A DNA stretch of 12,666 nucleotides, from assembly GCA_041402045.1 (NCBI GenBank), contig JAWKSZ010000109.1, forward strand, positions 1 to 12,666, in the 5' to 3' direction. Positions 1 to 8,900 of this stretch are shown one piece after another (within the stretch, counting starts at the first letter, position 1; every line of letters begins with the position of its first letter). A model generated the notes under the pieces. The model made no database searches, was not told the DNA's origin, and saw only the letters and a program-made list of their open reading frames with translations. The position numbers and the translations under genes were made by a program. The stretch is from JAGQRJ01 sp041402045. GTDB taxonomy: Bacteria > Planctomycetota > J058.

Positions 1-138
1 GATCTCCGCCATGCGCCGCACCTCGCCAAACAGGGCGGGGTCGCGGCTGAGGGCCTTGACCTGGACGTAGTCGCCGAGGCGCTCGAGGGCCTCGGGGATC
101 AGCTTGCGCGCATTCTCGCGCACGGCGGCGAGCGACAT
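1..138 (-). CDS. N-terminus of a probable M20-family metallopeptidase (partial)
   Basis: The reverse strand reads 46 codons from an ATG at 138-136 to the window edge with no stop. The product begins MSLAAVRENARKLIPEALER and continues with VQVKALSRDPALFGEVRRMAEI. The pattern of a helical start, then a short 'V-x-x-x-S-x-DP' stretch and a second helix resembles the N-terminus of M20 dipeptidases/deacylases (usually 'RIPSVSADP...'). The metal-binding residues lie beyond the window, so the family call is an inference from a short segment. The start is supported by a purine-rich ribosome binding site (AGGGGGT) a few bases upstream and a TATACT box at 165-170. The gene is divergent from the 236-595 gene. 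Confidence 0.55.
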   Translation of the reverse strand, partial: MSLAAVRENARKLIPEALERLGDYVQVKALSRDPALFGEVRRMAEI

Positions 139-164
139 GGACACCCCCTGGGAGTTGGCTGAGG

Positions 165-170
165 AGTATA
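165..170 (-). promoter_or_regulatory. -10 promoter box for the minus-strand peptidase gene
   Basis: On the minus strand this reads TATACT, one base from the sigma-70 consensus TATAAT. It would place the transcription start near 158, about 20 bases before the ATG at 138, leaving room for the AGGGGGT ribosome binding site. I could not find a good -35 box 16-18 bases upstream. It is inferred from sequence only. Confidence 0.5.
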
Positions 171-235
171 GCCAGGACCCCGCAGGTTTCGCGGAGCGCG
201 GCGACGCAGTAGCGTGAAGGCCTGCAGGAGGTCGC

Positions 236-595
236 ATGCTGATCTTGCCCGAGGGGGCCGCCGCGGGGCGCACCGCCTTCGACCAGGAGTTCTTCCGCCG
301 CGAGTTCAAGGACGGGGAGGTCCCGCGCTGCGACCTGCTGGAGCGCGGGCCGGTCTCGATCGTGGAGCTGATCCTCGTCAACGGGGCGCGCCTCGAGATC
401 AACTGCTTCGAGGAGTTCCGGCGCGGCTACATCGTGGCCACGGTGTTCTCCGCGCCGCTGGAGTGCGAGGACCTCTACCGGGCCTACGTGCGCTACGACG
501 CGATCTTCCAGGTCAACGTGCGCACGGTGCAGAACGAGGGGCGTCTCGGGTTCCACGAGTACCCGACCAAGGTCGAGGATCCCCCCGCCTCCTAA
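236..595 (+). CDS. Conserved-looking hypothetical protein, 119 aa
   Basis: An intact frame from ATG 236 to TAA 593-595 encodes 119 residues. The ATG is preceded by AGGAGGT at 226-232, a near-perfect Shine-Dalgarno, though only three bases separate it from the start. The protein has no signal peptide or membrane helix. It alternates short charged and hydrophobic strands (VSIVELILVNGARLEI, YIVATVFSAP, YDAIFQVNVRTV), suggesting a small mostly-beta cytosolic protein. There are two cysteine-containing segments (PRCDLL and LECEDL) but no CxxC. I do not recognise the family. It lies 73 bases upstream of the kinase gene on the same strand. That kinase appears to have its own promoter, so co-transcription is uncertain. 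Confidence 0.75.
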   Translation: MLILPEGAAAGRTAFDQEFFRREFKDGEVPRCDLLERGPVSIVELILVNGARLEINCFEEFRRGYIVATVFSAPLECEDLYRAYVRYDAIFQVNVRTVQNEGRLGFHEYPTKVEDPPAS

Positions 596-656
596 CCCGA
601 CGCAGGGCAACGCTCCCGGCGGCGGAATCCGTGCGGGGCCGACGGGGTCGCGCTGG

Positions 657-662
657 TATCCT
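657..662 (+). promoter_or_regulatory. Candidate -10 box (TATCCT) of the kinase gene
   Basis: The sequence GGTATCCTCT occurs here and again at 9505-9514 upstream of the thioredoxin-like gene. If TATCCT at 657-662 is a -10 element, transcription would start at about 668-669, exactly on the GTG start of the kinase. That would give a leaderless mRNA, and there is indeed no Shine-Dalgarno before the GTG. No convincing -35 box is visible. This is an inference from the recurring motif and its spacing. Confidence 0.35.
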
Positions 663-668
663 CTCGGC

Positions 669-2680
669 GTGCGCGATCTGGACCGGGAGTTCGTGAAGCG
701 GGCCCTCGCGGCCGGCTGGATCACGGAGCGCGAAGAGCGCGCCGCGCGCCGCGCCGTGGCCAAGGCGCACAAGCGCGGGCAGCCGCTCTACGTCGCCCAG
801 GCCCTCGTGCAGCTCGGCGCCCTCGACTGCGAGCAGCTGCTCGAGCTGGGGCGCGAGCTCGGCGCCCGGCTCTACGAGTGCCCGCGCTGCGGGCACAAGC
901 TCCCCGCCGACGAGCTCCCTGCCGCGGACGAGAGCTTCGCCTGCGCCCGCTGCGAGCGCCCCCTGGCCTGCGACCACGACGTGACCCTCTCCCTCGCGGA
1001 GGTCCTCACCAGCCGGGACCCCCTCGACCTGAGCGTGACCCTCGCCGACCGCGGGGGCCATGAGGGCTCCGGCTCGACGAGCGCCTCCTCCTCGCTGCCG
1101 CCCTTCGACCTCGAGCGCTTCGAGCTCAAGGAGGAGCTCGGGCGCGGCGCCTACGGGGTCGTGTTCCGCGCGGTGCAGACCGACCTCGAGCGCGAGGTGG
1201 CGCTCAAGGTCCTGCGCCCGCGGGAGGGGGAGCTGAGCCCTGTCGCCCTCGAGCGCTTCCTGCGTGAGGGGGCGAGCGTGGCTCGCCTGCAGCACGAGAA
1301 CGTGATCCGCGTGTTCGGGATCGGGCGCCACAAGGACCTCTACGTGCTGAACATGGAGCTCGTGCGCGGGCAGTCGCTCAAGGCCTTACTGCAAGCAGCG
1401 CCCGGACAGCCGGCTGCCGTGGGAGGAGGCCCTCGAGGTCGTGCGCGGGATCCTGCGCGGGATCGAGCGCGCCCACGCCCACGGCGTCGTGCACCGCGAC
1501 TTGAAGCCGGCGAACGTCGTGATCGAGGAGAACGGCACGCCCCGGGTGATCGACTTCGGGCTGGCCCAAGGACCTCGAGACCGACGCGCAGCTCACCAGG
1601 GCAGCGCCGCGGTCGGCTCGCCGGCTACCTCAGCCCCGAGCAGCTCGAGCACGGCTCCAGTCGAGCCGACGCGCGCGCTGCGACGTGTTCAGCGTGGGGG
1701 TGATCCTCTACGAGCTCCTGGCCGGCGCTGAGCGGAAGGCCAAGACCCGCAACGAGCTGTTCCTGAGCATGCTCCGAGACGCCCCCGCGCCCCTGCCCGA
1801 GGACCTGGACCTGCCCTCGGGGCTGACGAAGGGTCGTGTTCCAGATGCTCGCCCGAGACCCCGACGAGCGCCTGCAGGGCGCGGCCCTGGCCCTCGAGGC
1901 GCTGGAGCTCGAGGGCGGCGGGGCCCGGCACAGCCCGCGCGGCGCAACACGACGCGCGCCACCCGCAGCGTGAGCAAAGACGACCAAGAGCCTGCGCAGC
2001 GAGCAAGCCCCGAAGCCCCTGCGCGCCCCGAGCAAGGCCACCCCCGCGCTCGGGGGACGTCGCAGGGGGCCGCTGCCTCGCGGCGGCCGCGGGCGTCGTC
2101 GTCCTGGGTGTGCTCTTCGGCGCGCTGCGCGCAGGCGGCGGGGACCCCGAGGCGGTCGCCCAGGCGGGCGAGGTGGCGCCCGAAGCGCGGGAGCCCGAGC
2201 CGCTGGCGCTGGCGGCAGCGCCCGAGCCTCCGCCCGCCGGACCCCGAGGTCGAGCCCAGCCTCCCGTCGAGCCCCAGCCTCCCGTCGAGCCCGAGCCTCT
2301 GGAGGCCCCCGAGCCCCAGCCCGTGGGTCAAGACCCGGACCCTCCCGTGGCGCCGGACCCCGCTCCGCGCCGGAGCCGGACCCCGAGCCCCCGCGACCCC
2401 CGACCCCGAGCCGGCACCCGAGCCCAGGCCCCCGGCGGCCCGCCGCCGCCGGGGTCCGCGACCTACGCGGTCGTCCGCGACGCCGATTCCCTCAACCTGC
2501 GGGAGGGGCCAGGGGCGTCGTTCCCGGTGGTCCGCGTCGCCCAGCGCGGGAGTGGCTGCGCACGAGCGGCGTCGAGCGCGGCGGCTGGGTCGAGCTGATC
2601 CTGTTCCCGGGACGGCCGCGCCTGGGCCTCGGCCCGCTACCTGGGCTGGCGAGAGGTGCCCTCGCCCGGGACCCCGCCCG
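669..2680 (+). CDS. Transmembrane Ser/Thr protein kinase with zinc ribbon and SH3b domain (frameshifted)
   Basis: A PknB-like protein kinase starting at GTG 669. Residues 1-70 form a helical domain (GWITEREERAARRAV, LVQLGALDCEQLLEL) like those before many planctomycete kinases. A zinc ribbon follows with C71/C74 and C92/C95. The kinase domain has the glycine loop LGRGAYG (about 1138), VALKVL with the ATP lysine, HRDLKPAN with the catalytic Asp at 1498-1500, DFG at 1552-1560, then SPEQ and DVFSVGVILYELL. A membrane helix (AAAGVVVLGVLFGALRAG, about 2075-2133) leads into a proline/glutamate-rich linker and an SH3b domain (DADSLNLREGPGASFPVV; GGWVELI; ARYLGW). Only 669-1385 is one clean frame. 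After that the motifs hop frames at about 1390, 1567, 1600, 1625, 1677, 1830 and later. Each piece retains family residues, so sequence error is likelier than decay. It may continue into the VWA region downstream. Confidence 0.85.
2075..2133 (+). other. Transmembrane helix of the kinase
   Basis: In the frame starting at positions equal to 1 modulo 3, this stretch encodes an uncharged hydrophobic run (LAAAAGVVVLGVLFGAL) flanked by arginine on both sides (GGRC before, RAG after). It separates the cytoplasmic kinase domain from the proline-rich linker and SH3b domain, which would then lie outside the membrane. This topology is standard for PknB-like receptor kinases. Confidence 0.65.
2257..2310 (+). 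repeat. 18-bp tandem repeat coding for a Pro/Glu-rich linker
   Basis: Two perfect 18-bp copies of CAGCCTCCCGTCGAGCCC lie at 2257-2274 and 2275-2292, followed by a degenerate third copy at 2293-2310. They encode QPPVEP twice and then EPLEAP. The repeat is part of a longer Pro/Glu/Asp-rich linker (to about 2450) between the membrane helix and the SH3b domain. Such repeats vary in copy number and are hard to assemble. Confidence 0.75.
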
Positions 2681-3798
2681 ACCGGGCTCGACGGCGGCGC
2701 CGGCGACCCAGAGCGCTGGCCGCGCCTCGCAGCCCACGACCACGACGTGCCCTGGCACGAGCGACGTTCGAGATCAACCGGCTCGCCGTCGGCGCGCACC
2801 GGGCACGTCCTGAGCGGGCTGCGCCTCGCTGCGCGACCAACCCGCTGAACCGCGCCTTCGCCCTGCGCTGCGGCGCTACCCCCGCGAGCTCCTGCTGGGC
2901 GTCGGCTCCAGGGCCTGGTCGAGGGCTTGATCGAGGCCTCGAGGGCGCCACGAACCCTACGTGCCCGAGGTCGCGGGCGAGCTCCTGCAGCGCCTGGCCG
3001 GGGACCGCGTCGCGCGCGAGCCGGAGGCTGGCGCACGTGGTGGGCGAGGCCGGGGCGGAGGAGGCCCGCGCTGGCCCGCGGCGCTGCCCGTGCCCGCGGC
3101 CGCCGGCGAGGCCGGGGGCAGACCCGGAGTCCGCGAGCTGAGCGCCGTGATCAGCCGCGTGCGCAAGCAAGGCAGGCAGAGGAAAGTTCTTGCTCGACGT
3201 GACCAAGAGCATGGGCGAGGAGCTCAGCGCGGTGAAAGGCGCAGGTGCGCGAGATCGTGTCCTTGCTCTCGCTGCTCCTCGACCCCAAGAAGGTGCGCCT
3301 GGGCTTCGTGGCCTACGGCGACGAGGTCGTCGACGCCCAGCCCCTGATCCCGCCGGCCAAGTTCCCCGATCGCCTGGACGAGATCCAGATCTTCGACGAC
3401 CCCAGGACAAGACGTCGAGGAGGGATCTCGGTCGGGCTGCTGGCGACCTTCGACGCGCGCCATGAAGTGGGGCCGCGGCGCGCGGCGCCGGGTGGTCCTG
3501 CTCCTGGCCGACGCCCCTCCGCTGGACCGAGCAGTGCCGCCAGATCGTGCGCGCCGCCGCCGCCAGGACTTCGTGCTCAGCGCGCTGATCGCGCCGCCCC
3601 GACTAGCGAAGCACAAGCCGCCCCCCGCGATCCTGGAGGAGCTCGCGCAGCTCGTGCGGCGGCGAGGCCGCGCCCCTGGGCTCTCCGGAGGAGCTCCTGG
3701 TGCACATCCTGACCTTGGCCTTCGGGCCGAGCTACGTCGACGACCTGCGGCTCATGGTCCACGCCTACCGCGAGGTCCGTCCTCGACTACCCCGGTGA
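2681..3798 (+). CDS. VWA (von Willebrand A) domain region, frameshifted; possibly the C-terminal part of the kinase protein
   Basis: A region of unknown fold comes first. It is visible as frame pieces such as DPERWPRLAAHDHDVPWHE, FEINRLA, RRYPRELLLGVGS, LVEGLIEAS and PYVPEVAGELLQRLAGD. A VWA domain follows. Its MIDAS metal site is FLLDVTKSMGEE (about 3184-3222), a D-x-T-x-S variant of DxSxS. Next come VRLGFVAYGDEVVDAQPL (about 3293), MKWGRG (3462) and VVLLLADAPPLD (about 3491), with a C-terminal helix pair ending near YREV and LDYP. A TGA at 3796-3798 probably ends it, two bases before the next ATG. No ribosome binding site or gap separates it from the SH3b domain, so one long sensor protein of roughly 1040 residues is plausible. 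Two genes cannot be excluded because the frame changes repeatedly. Confidence 0.7.
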
Positions 3799-3800
3799 GC

Positions 3801-4507
3801 ATGACCCGTCCGCGATCCTCGTGTGCTGCGGTGACCCGCCCCCGTCCAGGCCAGGTCCGGGCCCTGCGCCCTGTGGTTCCAGCGCGCGGCGCCCCAGGTC
3901 GTGTTCGGCTGCGTCGACCTGCGCCAGCCCGAGCAGACCTTGCCCGAGGCCGGCGCCTACGTGTTCATGGGCTCGCCGCTCGCCGCCTACGACCCGCACC
4001 TTGGCTGCCCCAGGCGCTGGCCGCGGCGCTTCGCCGCGCTGGACTCGGGCACCCCGACCCTCGGCGTGTGCTTCGGGCATCAGCTCTTCGTCGGGCGGGC
4101 GGCGCGTGGCGCGCAACGGGCGGGTCGAGGTGAGACCGTGACCGTCGAGCTGGGCGCGGACGCGGCGCCAGGAACCGCTGCTGTCCCCTTCGGCGGCGCT
4201 GCGGGTGAACGCCAGCCACGACGACACCGCCGTGGAGCTGCCGACGCCCGCCCCGCGGTGCTCGGGACCTCGGACCGGGATCGGCACCAGGTCCTGCGCT
4301 GGGGCGAGCGCGCCTGGTCGGTGCAGTTCCACCCGGAAATGCGCGCCCGCGGCCGGGCTCTCGGTGCGCTGGCGCACGCCGCGTCTGCTGGAGGAGGGGA
4401 GGACCCCGACGCCGTGCTCGCGGCCCTCGACGACGGGATCGACGGGCGCCGGCTGCTGCACCGGTTCCTGCACCTGGCCGGGATCCCGGGCGCCCGAGGA
4501 CGCCTGA
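3801..4507 (+). CDS. Class I glutamine amidotransferase (GMP synthase GATase-like), frameshifted
   Basis: The pieces spell a stand-alone class I glutamine amidotransferase, an enzyme that releases ammonia from glutamine or acts as a related hydrolase. The start is probably ATG 3801, followed after a frame change by AILVCCGDPPP. Then come WFQRAAPQVVFGCVDLRQPE, AYVFMGSPLAAYDP and LPQALAAALRRAG. The nucleophile elbow is TLGVCFGHQLF, with the catalytic Cys at 4069-4071. LRVNASHDD follows, then WSVQFHPEM with the catalytic His at 4330-4332 and Glu at 4336-4338, so the Cys-His-Glu triad is complete. The likely end is GIPAPEDA with TGA at 4505-4507. At about 235 residues it matches GMP synthase GATase-like proteins of the YfeJ type. 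Several single-base frame changes interrupt it. The substrate is unknown, and no GMP synthase ATPase domain is present. Confidence 0.8.
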
Positions 4508-4580
4508 GCAGATTTAACTGGCCTGATCCTTGCAATGGGGCCCGCCAGGCCGGAAATAGGCGCGAGCGAGCCCTACCCCC

Positions 4581-5919
4581 ATGAGCGAACCTTGCCTCCC
4601 GCCGTCACGGCCCTCGACCCCGAGCCGGACTTCGCCCACCCCGATGGCCAGGTCGACTGGAAGCGGGCCGGGCTGACCTGCGGGCTCATGCTCCTGATCT
4701 TGCTCGGCCCCCTGGCCGCCGCGGTGAGGCTGTTCTTCAGCCGGCCGGAGGCTCCCGGCGACCCCGCGTCGCGCGCCAGGCGGCGGCTGAGGTCGTGACC
4801 CTCAAGCCGCTGGCCCTCACGCCGCGGGTCGAGGCCCTGGGGCGGGTGCGCCCCCTGCGCAGCGTGGCCCTCAGCGCCCAGGTCGCGGGCGAGGTCGTCG
4901 AGCTGCACCCGGACCTCGACGACGGGAACGTGCTCCCGGCGGGCACCGTGGTCGCCCGGATCGACGCGCGCGACGTAGAGCACGAGCTGGCCCAGGTGCG
5001 CGCCCAGATCGCGGCGCAGGAGGCCGACCTCGAGAGCCTGAAGATCGAGCGCGAGACCACCGCGCGCCGGATCGAGGCGGCCAAGCAGCTGGTCCAGATC
5101 GCGGAGCAGGAGCTGGCGCGCTTGGACGACATGCAGGGCAGCGGGGTGGGCACGCTCCAGACCGTCGACGCCGCGCGCCGCGCGGTGGTCCAGAGCGAGG
5201 ACGGGCTGATCGCCCTCGAGGCCACCCAGCGCCTGCTCGGGCCGCGGGAGGCCCGGGCCAAGGCCAGCCTGGCCGAGGCCCGCGCGCGGGAGGCCCAGCT
5301 CGAGCTGCGCCTGGAGCGCACCCGGATCGTGCTCCCGTTCACGGGCATGGTCCGCGACGTGGCGGTCGAGCAGCACCAGCTCGTGAGCGCGCCCCAGGTG
5401 CTGTGCCAGGTCCTCGAGGTCGACCAGCTCGAGCTGCCGGTGAGCTTGACCCTGGCCGACGCCTCGCTCGTCGCCCCGGGGCTGGTGCCAGGGCAGACCC
5501 AGGCCCGGGTGACCCGCGAGGTCAACGGACGCGCCAGCGAATGGGACGCGCGCCTGGTGCGCTTCGAGCCGGTGAACCCCGACACCCAGACGATCGTCGC
5601 CGTGCTGCGCCTGGACCCGGGCCCGGACGTCGGGGCGCTCGCGCCGGGCCTGTTCTGCGAGGTGACGCTCAGCGGCCCGCCGCTCCCGCCGGCGATCGTG
5701 CTCCCCCGCGCGGCGATCCAGGAGCGCGAGCGCGTGTATCGCGTGACCGAGGGCAAGCTCGAGATCGTGCCGGTGGTGCTCGGGGCCCAGATCGGGGACT
5801 GGGTCGAGATCCGCGAAGGGCTGCGCGCGGGCGAAGAGGTCGTGGTCAGCACCCTGGACGAGGCGCTGGACGGCGCCCCGGTCACGGTCACCCGCAGCGT
5901 GGAGCCGCGCGTCCCATGA
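4581..5919 (+). CDS. RND efflux membrane fusion protein (HlyD/AcrA type)
   Basis: The periplasmic adaptor links the inner-membrane RND pump to an outer-membrane channel. From 4795 to TGA 5917-5919 it is a clean frame. It holds a lipoyl-like half-motif (ALSAQVAGEVVELHPDLDDG...VVARIDA), a long alpha-helical hairpin (about 4980-5330, rich in A/E/R/L) and the second lipoyl half (TRIVLPFTGMVRDVAVEQHQLV). Beta-barrel and membrane-proximal domains follow (PPAIVLPRAAIQERERVYRV). The first about 70 residues lie in another frame. They start at ATG 4581 (MSEP), switch near 4592 to LPPAVTALDPEPDFAHPDG, and include the anchor helix AGLTCGLMLLILLGPLAAAV. A second switch falls at about 4760-4795. A full-length protein would be about 446 residues. 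A start at GTG 4795 would lose the membrane anchor, so I prefer 4581. It overlaps the RND gene. Confidence 0.9.
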
Positions 5920-8900
5920 ACGAGCTCCTGCGCAAGGCGACCCGCAGCCCGGTCTTCGCCAACCTGCTCATGGCCGTGCTCATGATCGCCGGGATCTCGA
6001 GCGTGATCTCGCTGCGCCGCGAGACCTTCCCCGAGTTCTCCTTCGACCGGATCTCGGTCAGCGTGATCTTCCCCGGGGCGAGCCCGGACGACGTGGAGGA
6101 GGGGATCACCATCAAGATCGAGGAGGCCGTGCGGACCCTGAACGGGGTGCGCAAGGTCGAGAGCACCTCCAGCGAGGGCGTGGCGCGGGTGTTCGTGGAG
6201 GTCGACGCGGACGAGCGCGACCCCCGGGACGTGCTCACCGACGTGCGCAACGAGGTCGCCCGGCTCGACACCTTTCCCGAGGACGCCGAGGTCCCGGTGA
6301 TCGAGCTCCTCGTGAACCGGCGCGAGGTCATGAAGCTCGTGCTCGCCGGGGACCTCGACGAGGAGGCGCTCTACGAGCTGGCGCGGGACGCGGAGCAGGA
6401 CCTCCTGAGCCTGCCTGAGATCTCCGAGGTGCAGCTCGGCGGGACCCGCGAGCGGGAGCTCATGATCGCGGTGCGCGAGCGCGCGCTGCAGGAGCGCAAC
6501 CTGAGCTTCGCGCAGGTCGCGGCGGCGGTCCGCCAACGCAGCCTGGACCTGCCCCTGGGCAAGCTCCGCGGCCAGGAGGAGGAGCTGCTCCTGCGCGTGC
6601 GCGCCCAGGCCGAGCGCGGGCGCGAGTTCGAGGAGCTCCCGATCGTCACCCGCCCCGACGGGACCCAGGTCCTGCTGCGGGACGTGGCCGCGGTCTCTGA
6701 CGGCTTCGTCGAGGACGAGGCGCGGTTCTCCCTCGACGGCTTGCCGGCGGTCACGGTGTCTGCCCTGCGCACCGGCTCGGTGGACACCCTCAAGGCCGCC
6801 GACGCGGTGCGCGGCTACGTCGAGAACGCCCAGAAGTATTTGCCCGAGGGCGTGCGCTTCGAGGTGTGGACCGACGACTCGACCATGGTCGTGGACCGCC
6901 TGGGCCTCATGGCCAAGAACGGGCTCCAGGGTCTGGCCCTGGTGTTCGTGGTGCTGCTGGTGTTCCTCGGCCCCCGGCTCTCGTTCTGGGTCGCCGTCGG
7001 GCTCCCGGTGGCCTTCCTCGCCGCGCTGTTCTTCCTCGAGCACCTGGGCGGGAGCCTGAACATGATCAGCAGCTTCGCGCTGATCATGGTGCTGGGGATC
7101 CTCGTCGACGACGCGATCGTGGTCGGGGAGAACATCGCGCGCAGCCTGCGCGAGAACGGCTACAACCTCAAGGCGGCGGTCGACGGGCTGCTCGAGGTCT
7201 CTTCGCCGGTGATCGCCTCGGTGACCACGACGATCGTGGCCTTCCTCCCGCTGATGTACATCGAAGGCACCATGGGCAAGTTCATGGCGATCATGCCCGT
7301 GGCGGTGATCGCCTGCCTGGTCGCCTCCTTGATCGAGGCCCTGTTCATCCTCCCCAGCCACCTGGCCCACGCCACGCCGCCGCGGCGCGAGAGCTGGAGC
7401 GCGCGGGCGCAGGAGAAGGTCGACGGCTTCGTCGACGACTTCGTGGCGCGGCGCTACGGCCCGAGCGTGGACTGGGCCCTGCGCCGGCGCTATCTGGTGG
7501 TCGCGGCCTGCGGCGGGTTCCTGATCCTGGTGCTGGGGATCGCCTTCAGCGGGCGCCCGGGGTTCGTGTTCTTCCCGCGGATCGACTCCGAGTCGGTGCA
7601 GGCCACGGTCACCATGCCCTCCGGCACGGCCCTCGACGTGACCGCGGCCGCCGCGGCGCAGCTCGAGGGGGCGGTGGAGGCCCTGCGCCAGGAGCTGCCC
7701 CAGGCCGACGACGGCGGGCCGATCGTGCGTCGCTGCCTGGTCGAGGAGGGCGGCGGGAGCTCCAACGTGGCGGTCGTCCGGCTCGAGCTCTGCCGCAGCC
7801 AGTACCGCGAGCTGACCTCCCTCGACGTGATCGCGCGCTGGCGCGAGCTGGCCGGGGAGATCCCCCTCGCGCGCTCGCTGCTCTACTCCGGGAGCAACCA
7901 CGGCCCCCGCGGCTCCCCGATCGAGCTGCGGCTGCTGACCGAGGACATGCAGGGCGCGGCCGAGGCCACCGAGGTCCTGCGCGAGGCCCTGGCGGAGCGC
8001 GCCGGGGTGTTCAACGTCGACGACAACCTCGACCCGGGGAAGCGCGAGCTGCGGCTCGCGCTCAAGCCCGAGGCGGCGAGCCTGGGGCTCACGCTCCAGG
8101 ACCTCGCCGGGCAAGTGGCCGCGGGCTTCACCGGGACCAAGCTGCGCACGGTGCAGCGCGGGCGCGACGAGGTCGAGGTCCGTTTGCGCTACGACCGCGT
8201 GCTGCGCAACAGCCTCAAGCGCCTGGACCAGCTCCAGGTCCGGGCCGTGGACGGCGCGCTGATCCCCCTGAGCTGGGTCGCCCGCGTCGAGCGCGGGCGC
8301 TCGGTGAACCAGGCCGAGCGCCTGGACGGGCGGCGGCTGGTCAAGATCACCGCCGACGTCGACGACTCGGTGACCAAGGCCAACGACGTGGTGCGCGCCC
8401 TGCGCGAGGACGTGCTGCCCGCCCTGCGCGAGCGCTACCCGCGGATCGACTTCCAGTTCGGCGGGGCGTCCGAGCAGCAGGCGGAGACCCTGGGGAGCAT
8501 GCTCACCGGGTTCCTGCTGGCCATGATCGGGATCTACGCGATCCTCTCGCTCCTGTTCGGCAGCTACATTCAGCCGGTGATCATCATGCTCCTGATCCCC
8601 GTGGGCTTCGGCGGGGCGATCCTGGGGCACGTGATCGTGGGGATCCCGATCCAGATCTTCAGCCTGTTCGGCATGGTCGGCCTCACCGGGATCGTGGTCA
8701 ACGACGCGCTGGTCCTGATCGACTTCGTGAACCGCGCCCGCGCCGAAGGGCACTCGCCGCTCGAGGCCGCGCGTCAGGCCGGGCGGATTCGCTTCCGCGC
8801 GGTGTTCCTGACCACGGTCACGACCGTGGCGGGGCTGCTGCCGCTGCTGCTCGAGACGAGCCTCACCGCGCAGTTCCTGATCCCGATGGCGGTCTCGATC

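Noticed and set aside
1708..3036. 442-codon minus-strand frame opposite the kinase
   Set aside because: It mirrors the proline-rich and SH3b coding sequence, and the sense strand carries real motifs (VFSVGVILYELL, LNLREGPG).
4737..8753. Minus-strand open frame of 1338 codons opposite the efflux genes
   Set aside because: It lies antisense to clear MFP and RND genes. It is rich in H/D/R/G/Q and lacks any recognisable domain, as expected of a shadow frame in very GC-rich DNA.
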